Source: Spiroplasma endosymbiont of Clivina fossor (GTDB lineage Bacteria; Bacillota_I; Bacilli_A; Mycoplasmatales; Nriv7). From it: a DNA stretch of 64,000 nt. The stretch spans positions 1,401,605 through 1,465,604 of the forward strand of contig NZ_OZ035006.1 in NCBI RefSeq assembly GCF_964031115.1, written 5' to 3'. Of this stretch, positions 56,971-64,000 are shown one piece after another (position 1 is the first letter of the stretch; every line of letters starts with the position of its first letter). The translations under genes were made by a program, and so were the position numbers. A model generated the notes under the pieces. That model did no database searches and was not told the DNA's origin. It worked only from the letters and a program-made list of their open reading frames with translations.

Positions 56971-57534
56971 TTAATTAATAAACAAATTAGTATCTTCATC
57001 TTTATCAAAAAAAGATTCTGGTAATGGTGGTAATTTATCTAACGAAGATAAATTAAAATAATCTAAAAAATATTGACTCACACCATATAATATTGGTCGC
57101 CCCGGAGCATCACTTCTTCCCAATTCAACAATTAATTCTCGGGCTTTTAATTTAGCAACCATAAAATCACTGCTAACACCACGAATACTTTCAATTTCAC
57201 TTTTTACTATTGGACCTTTATAAGCAATAATTGCTAGCGTTTCTAATGCAGCCGTTGACAATTTACTAGTTTGTTCAATAACTAATGATTCATAAATATT
57301 AAAATGTTCTTGTTTTGTCATAAACTTAAAAACATTATTATTATTCATTAATGCTATACCTCGCGATTCATCCGCTGCTAACTGCTGTTGGATAGTTATT
57401 AACATTTCATTAACAAGATTAAGACTAAGATTTAACTTTTTAGCAATTTTTTGATTACTAATGCCTTCTTCACCAGCAATAAAAATTAGTCCTTCCATTA
57501 AAGCATAATTATTCACTTTCTTCACTAAATTCAC
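56971..57534 (-). CDS. scpB: Segregation and condensation protein B
   Basis: Winged-helix partner of SMC-ScpA in chromosome compaction, 187 residues. ALMEGLIFIAGEEGISNQKIAKKL (about 11-34) is the first winged-helix domain; SKLSTAALETLAIIAYKGPIVKSEIESIRGV (about 90-120) and GRPILYGVSQYFLDYF are the conserved second half. The start may be the GTG at 57534, overlapping the scpA end by 26 bases. Confidence 0.93.
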   Translation of the reverse strand: MNLVKKVNNYALMEGLIFIAGEEGISNQKIAKKLNLSLNLVNEMLITIQQQLAADESRGIALMNNNNVFKFMTKQEHFNIYESLVIEQTSKLSTAALETLAIIAYKGPIVKSEIESIRGVSSDFMVAKLKARELIVELGRSDAPGRPILYGVSQYFLDYFNLSSLDKLPPLPESFFDKDEDTNLFIN

Positions 57535-58276
57535 CTCGATATTTTAATGTGATGGGAGCAAACATATCTGCTTGTTCAATGTATATTTGCTGACTACGAA
57601 CTAAATCCAAAATGGCACTAAAACTAACAACAAGCAAATTATTTGTAATAATATCACTTTCAACAAAAATATCATAAAAATTATAACTTTTTTGGGGATT
57701 TTGTTTTAAAAAATTAAAAATTTCTGATGCCCGCTTTTGTGGTGATATTTGTTGTTTAGCCACTCGCGTTGTGATTGGCATATTTAATTGATACCTTTTA
57801 TACACTTCTTGTAATTGCAAACTTAACTGCTCTAAGTTAAAATCTCAATTAGTTTCCTTCGCTAACGATGCATATTGTTGAGAATTAGAAACAATTGCTG
57901 GTCGCGTAAAAACTTGCTGACGAACAATTTCTTGTTCTTTAAAAAAACCAGTTGTTTCTTTAATAGTTTGATATTCTAATAATTTTTGAATTAATTCTTG
58001 ACGATTATCGGCTTCATAATCACTATTATCTTCTTCTAAATTAGTCTGTTGTAATAATCGGCGTGATTTTAATTCCAAAAGATATGCTGCCATTGTTAAA
58101 TATTCACTAGCAATATCTAAATTTAATGTTTCCATTTTATTTAAATAATCTAAATATTGCGTTGTAATCATACTAACATCAACAGTGAAGATATCAAGAT
58201 TTTTTTCTTTAATTAAATGTAAAAGTAAATCTAATGGTCCTTGAAAATTATCAATGTTAATCAGATATTTACTCAT
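57509..58276 (-). CDS. scpA: Segregation and condensation protein A
   Basis: Kleisin subunit of the SMC complex, 255 residues. The N-terminal motif NFQGPLDLLLHLIKEKNLDIF (about 8-27) and YLTMAAYLLELKSRRLL (about 60-76) are typical; the C-terminal winged helix ends at residue 255. A TGA tryptophan (KETNWDFNLEQ, near 57843) makes it look split. It is the first gene of scpA-scpB-rluB. Confidence 0.93.
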
Positions 58277-58305
58277 ATTTACTTATCCACCTTATCTTAA
58301 TTATC

Positions 58306-59610
58306 TTATTGCATTATTTCATAAATAATATTATTAATTAGCGGTAAAGATTGTTCAATTGTAAATAATTCTTTTGCCATTGCTGTAAACTCACTGACAT
58401 TATTAATATTAGTATATAAAGTTAATACCGTTTCATTAGCATTAACCTTTTCTTGGGTTTTTTTATTAATAAAAATTCCGGCCATATAATCAATTGATGA
58501 AGAATTTGTTTCTCTTCCTGCTCCTAAATGCATTGCTAAATTACCTAAACCATAACAGTTATGAAAATTAACAAATCCTGAAACTGATGCCTTAATTTCA
58601 ATAACAAATTTAACAGCATCTTTTCAAACAAAATTAGTAACAAAATCAATATCACCAGATTGCTGTTTAATAAATTGTTTAAAAATATTCAATGGCGCTA
58701 ATGATTTTAGTTGCTCAATACATTTTTGTTTTGCTTCATCAAAATTACTACAAATTTCTGCTTGTAATAAACTAATTGCACTTAGAGAAATTACAAGTTC
58801 TAATAATGCTGAATCTTGATTTTTACCTTGTAAAAATTCATATGCTTCATAAACTTCACAAATGTTACCAATCATTCTTCCTAATGGTTGATTCATATCA
58901 CTAATAATAACAGCAGTTTTAACCTTTAATTCTTGAGCAATTTGTAACATTAGTCTTGCTAATTTTTTAGCATCATTAATATTACTCATAAAAGCACCAT
59001 TGCCACACTTAACATCTAAAACAAGACCATCACTACCCATAGCAATTTTCTTAGCCATAATACTGGCTGCTATTAAAGGAATAGAATCAACAGTTCCCGT
59101 AGTATCTCTTAAAGCATAAACTTTCTTATCAGTCGGAGTAATATCTTGCGTTTGACTAATAATACTCATTCCACACTCATTAATTACTTTTAAAAAATCA
59201 TTTCATTGCAAATTAACATTAAAATTAGGAATCGCTTCTAACTTATCAATCGTTCCGCCAGTTTGTTCTAATCCTCTTCCAGAAATTTTTGCTACCTTAA
59301 CGCCAAAACTTGCTAACAAAGGAGCATAAAGTAAACTTATTTTATCACCAACACCACCTGTAGAATGTTTATCAGCTTTAAAACCACTAATTGATGATAA
59401 ATCTAACGAATCACCAGAATTAATTAATGATTTTGTTAAATCAAATGTTTCTTGGTTATTTAAACCATTAAATCAAACAGTCATTAAAAAAGCACTCATT
59501 TGATACTCAGGAATATCACCCTTAGTAAAACCACTAATAATAAAATCAATTTCTTTTGTTGTTAATTGTTGATTTTGTTTTTTCTTATTAATTAAATCTA
59601 ACATTCACAT
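58306..59610 (-). CDS. deoA: Pyrimidine-nucleoside phosphorylase
   Basis: Phosphorolysis of thymidine, uridine or deoxyuridine. The 434-residue length is normal. KADKHSTGGVGDKISLL (about residues 80-96) is the phosphate-binding signature; SGRGLEQTGGTIDKLEAIP (about 114-132), ALRDTTGTVDSIPLIAASIMAKK and VKCGNGAFM are also conserved. Several TGA tryptophans are read. The stop of plsC overlaps its start (TAATG), so the genes are translationally coupled. Confidence 0.93.
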
Positions 59611-60359
59611 TATTTTTTTTCATCCTTATTTTTTAAATTAAAATTATTAATGACTTTTTGAATATTACTTTGCATATTTCTTGCTAAATTATCAGTAGTA
59701 ATATTAATAAAATTAGCAGGGTCTAATGGTTTTTGAATCACAAGATAAATTTTTTTCTTTCCTTGAGATTTTTTATTAAAAACTTCATATGAATTAATAA
59801 TAGCAACTGGAATAATTGGAACATATGCTTGATACGCGATTCTAAATGCTGCTGGCTTAAATTCTTGTACTGTTGAACTATTACTTCTCGTTCCTTCTGG
59901 AAAAATAACCATTGTTCGTGGGACGCGAATTAATATTTTCGCATCACTAAAAACTTCTAATGCTTGCCTTGGATTATTACGATCTAAAAATAACACATCA
60001 ATTAATTGCACAAAGCGTTTAAATATTTTATGTTCTTGTAATTCTTGCTTAGCAATGAATGCCAAGGGAGCAAATTTACTAAAATCATTAATTAAAAGTA
60101 ATAATAAAGCATCAAAATTTGATTGATGATTGGCGATCATCACACATCCCTTATTATTAACTCAATTTTCTAATCCTAGGGGATAAACTTTAACATTATA
60201 TAACCATGCAAAATATCATGCTCGCTTTTGCAATCATTTATAACGATATTCTTCTGATACTGCATTAGGATCACGAAGCACTTTCTTTGTCATTTTTTTT
60301 GCTTTTCTTAAAGTTTGTAGCAAATATGGCAATGTAATTATTACTCTTCATTTATTCAT
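59610..60359 (-). CDS. plsC: 1-acyl-sn-glycerol-3-phosphate acyltransferase
   Basis: Adds the second acyl chain to lysophosphatidic acid at the membrane. The 249-residue protein has the catalytic NHQSNFD (HX4D; about 76-82), LDRNNPRQA (substrate region) and FPEGTRS (about 130-136). TGA tryptophans in the N-terminal 70 residues hide the true start at ATG 60359. It overlaps folA by 8 bases. Confidence 0.92.
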
Positions 60360-60837
60360 TAGTAATTTTCCTTTCATAAATTAATCCAACAAATTTATCA
60401 TATTGTTTCTTACTAATTTCTTTCAATTGATGGAAATCAATTTTTGGAAAATAAGTATCGCCTTCATATGAATCATTAATAAGGGAAACAAATAATTTGC
60501 TAGCATAGGGAATTGCGATTTGATAAATCAAAGCCCCCCCACAAACATATAAGTCATCATCACTATGCTCATATTGTTTTAAAATCCCTTCTAAATCATT
60601 ACTCACAGTTACATCAGGATGATTAAATTCATAATTAGGATTTCAACTAACAACAATAGTTTTTCTTTGTGATAAAGGTTTAACTTTTAAACTAGCAAAA
60701 GTTTTTCTTCCCATTAAAATTGTTTTTCCGATGGTAATTTCTTTAAAATATTGTAATTCTTGACTTAAATATCACGGCAATTTATTATCTTTACCAATAA
60801 CACCATTCTTATCCATTGCTCATACCAAAATTACCAT
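60352..60837 (-). CDS. folA: Dihydrofolate reductase
   Basis: Reduces dihydrofolate formed by ThyA. The 161-residue protein has WAMDKNGVIGKDNKLPWYL (about residues 6-24; substrate loop), GRKTFASL (about 44-51, NADPH site) and YVCGGALIYQIAI (about 103-115). The GGG GGG codons for Gly-Gly form a run of seven G, in frame. Three TGA tryptophans near the start are read. It lies 2 bp after thyA, the usual thyA-folA pair. Confidence 0.93.
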
Positions 60838-60839
60838 AA

Positions 60840-61709
60840 TTAAACTGCCACTTGTCCTTTTATCGCCGGATGCGATTCATAATCTAATAATGAAAAATCT
60901 TCATATTTAAAATCAAAAATTGAAGTTACTGAACGATTAATTATTAATTTGCCTAATTTTTTTGGAGTTCTTGTTAATTGTTCATTTATTTGTTCTAAAT
61001 GATTAGTATAAATATGCGCATCACCAATCGTATGCACAAAATCACCCACTTCATATCCACAAACAGATGCTAGCATATAAGTTAATAAAGCATAACTAGC
61101 AATATTAAAAGGAACACCTAAAAAAACATCAGCACTTCTTTGATATAACTGACAAGATAATTTATTGTCAGCACTAACATAAAATTGAAATAATGTATGA
61201 CAAGGCGGTAATGCCATTTTTTCAATTTCCTCAGGATTTCAACTAGATAAAATATGTCTTCGTGAATGCGGATTATTTTTTAATTGCTTTTCTAAATTTT
61301 TTAATTGATCAATACCATTAAAATTTCGCCATTGTTTACCATAAACTGGACCTAAGTCACCATATTTTTTAGCAAATTGCTCATCATTTTTAATTTTAGA
61401 AATAAAATCTTGTAATTGCTCACCTTTAAAATCAGGTGAATTTTGATATTTTTTATATGGTCACTCATTTCAAATATTAACATTATTTTGAACTAATGTT
61501 CTAATATTAGTATCACCTTTAATAAATCATAATAATTCATAAATAACAGCTTTTAAATAAACTTTTTTTGTTGTTAATAGTGGAAACCCTTTTTCTAAAT
61601 CAAACCGCATTTGATAACCAAAAAAACTAATTGTATCAATAAGGGTACGATTAGACTTATTTTGACCTTTTTCTAATATCTGACGACATAAACTTAAATA
61701 CTGCTCCAT
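60840..61709 (-). CDS. thyA: Thymidylate synthase
   Basis: Makes dTMP from dUMP using methylene-tetrahydrofolate. The 289-residue length is normal. The catalytic Cys170 is in [52 protein letters not shown] and [12 protein letters not shown] are diagnostic. Many TGA tryptophans in residues 60-140 are read. It is first of the genes running to rluB: thyA-folA-plsC-deoA are tightly packed. Confidence 0.95.
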
Positions 61710-61806
61710 TGTTTCACCTCACGATAATTTCTATTCTGTTTTTAATTTTAACATAAAATCTAATAACAAACTATTACGCTTAATAAAAAGTAAAAAGCTA
61801 AGGTAA

Positions 61807-62051
61807 GGACCCGTAAAGTTTTGTTAGGTGGAAAAATATTTGATTAATTTTGAAAGAAAAGTAACTACAATTTAATTATCGTTTTATTTGAAAAATAAGT
61901 AATAAAACAAAATATTTAAATATTAACAAACATAATCTTAATAAAAAGGTTATAAAAACTAAGTAAAATGCTTATAAAAACAACATTAAAATAATTTTTT
62001 ACAACAAAAATCATACATAAGAAATATATACTTAATTTGAATATTGAAATA
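61807..62051 (+). mobile_element. MITE fragment M5
   Basis: It begins with the MITE end (GGACCCGTAAAG, one change from the reference) and runs 245 bp, then breaks off in a poly-A stretch (62051-62062) just before the IS256 element. The other end is missing. Confidence 0.8.
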
Positions 62052-62066
62052 AAAAAAAAAAATTTA

Positions 62067-63389
62067 GGTCCTGTCCAAAATTCTGTGTCTCAATAATTCA
62101 TTCTGAATTATACTTAAACGAAGGAGAACAGAAAATGACAAAAAAATAAAAAAACCTGATGCAATTGATAAAGTTGTTGATTATTTTTTAGAAAATATTG
62201 ATAATCCACAAGATTTATTTAAAGGCAATACTATTTTTCAGGAATTTATCAAAAAAATTAACTGAACGAATGTTAAATACGGAAATTAAAGATCATCTTG
62301 AAACTGATGAGAATCATAATAAAAGAAATGGCAACACACAAAAAACCATTATTACTAAAAATGGTTCAATCGCAATTGATGTACCAAGAGATCGAAATAG
62401 TACTTTTGAACCAGTAATTATTCCGAAAAGACAAAGAAGATTTGATAACTTTGATCAAAAAGTAATTTCTTTATATGCAAGAGGAATGACAATTTCTGAT
62501 ATCAAAGCACAATTGCAAGAATTCTATCACGGAGCAGAAATTTCAGAAAGTTTAATTAGTCAAATAACTGATGATGTTATTGAAGAAGTTAAAATGTGAC
62601 AAACTAAACCTTTAGAGAAGATTTATCCGATTGTTTATTTTGATTGTATTGTTGTTAAAGTAAAGCAAGATAAACGAATAATACATAAAGCAGTTTATCT
62701 TGCCTTAGGAATTAATTTAGATGGTTTAAAAGATATTTTAGGAATGTGAATTAGCGAGAATGAGGGAGCCAAATTTTGACTTAATAATATCTCTCTTACG
62801 GAAATGAAAAATCGTGGCTTACAAGATATTCTTGTTGCTTGTAGCGATAATTTAACTGGAATGTCTGATGCAATAGAAGCTGTGTTCCCAAAAACACAGC
62901 ACCAATTATGCATCGTTCATCAAATTCGTAATAGTTTAAAATTTGTCCCTTACAAAGATCGCAAACTTGTAGCTAATGATTTAAAATCAATTTATACAGC
63001 AATTAATGAAGAAATAGCGCTAGTTGCTTTAGATCATTTTTCAGAAAAATGAAATAAAAAGTATCCACAAATTACTAAATCATGAAAAAATAACTGAAAT
63101 AATTAATAATTTTTCTTGAATATCCTCAAGAATTTAGAAGGATTATTTACACAACTAATGCGATTGAATCTGTTAATAGTCAACTAAGAAAAGTCATTAA
63201 GAATAAAAAGATTTTTCCTAATGACGCATCAGTTTTTAAAATATTTTATTTAGCATTTCAAAATATGGTTAAGAAATGAACGATGCCAATTCAAAATTGG
63301 GGTAGTGCAATTTCACATTTAATGATAAAATTTGAGGACAGAGTGAATTTAAGTTAATTACTTAGAGACACAGTTAATTGTACAGTCCC
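62067..63389 (+). mobile_element. IS256-like element D, copy D2
   Basis: Imperfect inverted ends share CTGTGTCTC and the flanking bases (left CCTGTCCAAAATTCTGTGTC, right as reverse complement ACTGTACAATTAACTGTGTC). About 1.3 kb. I see no convincing target duplication. Confidence 0.8.
62135..63357 (+). pseudogene. IS256-family (mutator-type) transposase, frameshifted
   Basis: Mutator-type DDE transposase of about 405 codons. VPRDRNSTFEPVIIPKRQRR and SLYARGMTISDIKAQL are in the N-terminal part, DCIVVKVK holds a catalytic Asp, DNLTGMSDAIEAVFPKTQHQLCIVHQIRNSL the second, and [15 protein letters not shown] the Glu region. It is broken by an A-run change just after the start (TAA at codon 5), a seventh A before LTERM near 62254, and one missing base near 63096. 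Not functional as written. Confidence 0.85.
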
Positions 63390-63477
63390 TTAAATTCATT
63401 GATATTTTCTAAAAAGTAATCTTTTGTAAGATTATTATTGGTTCAAACATTTAACTCTGTGCCTTGTGCTTTAATTG

Positions 63478-63873
63478 TTATTTTTTTTTGTTAATTACTC
63501 ATTTATCATCTTCATTTTCTATTTTTGTTCCGTGTGTAGTTATTAATTGTCTAATTTCTTCTTGTTTATTCTGATTATTTTGAAATTTTTGTGTAAATAG
63601 GAAAGTAAAGTTGTTTAAATTTTTTAATTCTGGTAATTTTTCATTTAAACTGCTATTATCTTTTTTATATATTTGAACTCGTACAATTTTTGTATTTGAA
63701 ATTCAAAACTCTACTTTTTCTAGATTTCTGATTTCAAAATTATAAACTTTATTACTTTCTCTTTTATTTCTAATTAGTGATTGTGTTGTTATTTCATTAT
63801 TGTTAATGTTTTGGGGAATAGTAAAAATGTTATTGAAACTAATAATTAACACGGTAAATATTTTCATAAACAT
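63478..63873 (-). CDS. Putative secreted protein, unknown, truncated or frameshifted at C-terminus
   Basis: The signal-like start MFMKIFTVLIISFNNIFTIP leads to a 131-residue charged protein (YNFEIRNLEKVEFWISNTKI...KLPELKNLNNFTFLFTQKF). The frame ends at a run of nine A; one more A would extend it by about 30 residues (ITIKAQGTELNVWTNNN...) up to the D2 edge. It may have been longer before D2 inserted. No family recognised; a Spiroplasma surface protein is possible. Confidence 0.5.
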
Positions 63874-63899
63874 TTTTATCACTTCTTTTTAAAATATTT

Positions 63900-64000
63900 T
63901 TTTAATTTTGTCGAAAACTCTTGATAAAATAAAAAAAATCATCAACTTGATAATTTTAAAAGGCTTTTATGTAAAATTACTATTTTTACTTTAACTTTTT
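63900..64000 (-). mobile_element. IS1595-like element A, right end (runs past window edge)
   Basis: Right inverted end of another A copy in minus orientation, identical to the start of copy A3. Only 101 bp are in the window, so completeness is unknown. Confidence 0.85.

Noticed and set aside
17661..61709. Apparent splitting of many genes (atpG, atpA, ileS, scpA, deoA, thyA and others)
   Set aside because: All these breaks are TGA codons in a constant frame. With code 4 the proteins are continuous and TGA falls on conserved tryptophans, so these are not pseudogenes.
62067..63389. 8-9 bp target duplication of the IS256 copy
   Set aside because: The flanks (AAATTTA on the left, TTAAATT on the right) are not direct repeats; the small resemblance is inverted and AT-rich.

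Overview
The window is AT-rich Mollicutes DNA read with genetic code 4. TGA must be read as tryptophan to keep dozens of housekeeping proteins open (AckA, AtpA, AtpB, IleS, Der, ScpA, DeoA, PlsC, ThyA). Gene content (complete F-type ATP synthase, Pta-AckA, GpsB/DnaD, short lipoproteins with a Spiroplasma-like signal) and a very heavy insertion-sequence load point to Spiroplasma, probably a host-associated lineage in genome decay. Genus is a confident inference; species or clade cannot be fixed from this sequence.

Layout. 1-3156: transposon remnants (IS1595-like 'A', IS5-like 'B', a 0.3-kb MITE). 3169-7870: ackA, a broken pta, a YigZ/IMPACT gene, an A copy and hpt. 7875-15606: a Russian-doll cluster of three A and four B elements, all inside one original insertion between hpt and its terminator. 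15667-23340: atp operon and upp on the minus strand. 23401-28312: chimeric IS cluster (A, C, B, an IS256 fragment, A, B). 28359-37674: acpS, rnhC, ferritin, a broken dCMP deaminase, a rhomboid-like protein, rluD, lspA, ileS, a deoxynucleoside kinase and a small secreted protein. 37762-43375: A, half a MITE, C, a CNNM/CorC-type gene, a structured non-coding block, A, and the other half of the MITE. This block is best explained by an inversion. 43417-61709: a decayed repeat lipoprotein, rny, a disrupted recA, cinA, pgsA, rnpB, gpsB, dnaD, gpsA, der, cmk, a tail-anchored protein, an ECF S-component, ppa, rluB, scpB, scpA, deoA, plsC, folA, thyA. 61807-64000: MITE fragment, decayed IS256, a small secreted protein, and the edge of another A.

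Elements. A (about 1146 bp): zinc-ribbon plus DDE transposase, inverted ends beginning TTTTAATTTTGTCGAAAACT, 8-bp target duplication. B (1068 bp): ends AGACTTCTTGC, two frames joined by a -1 frameshift, 3-bp ANT duplication in 7 of 7 copies. C (908 bp): a relative of B with ends AGACTTGGTAC. D: IS256-type. MITE (about 305 bp): non-coding with about 23-bp imperfect inverted ends.

Biology. The conserved genes cover ATP synthesis/hydrolysis, nucleotide salvage (hpt, upp, deoA, dgk, thyA, folA), lipid synthesis (pgsA, plsC, gpsA, acpS), translation and rRNA maturation (ileS, rluB, rluD, der, rnpB, rny) and chromosome segregation (scpAB, gpsB, dnaD). Decay is visible in pta, the dCMP deaminase, recA, the repeat lipoprotein and several transposases. 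Many of the lesions are indels in short homopolymers, so assembly error must be excluded for some of them. Transposition and recombination between IS copies are the main forces shaping this window.
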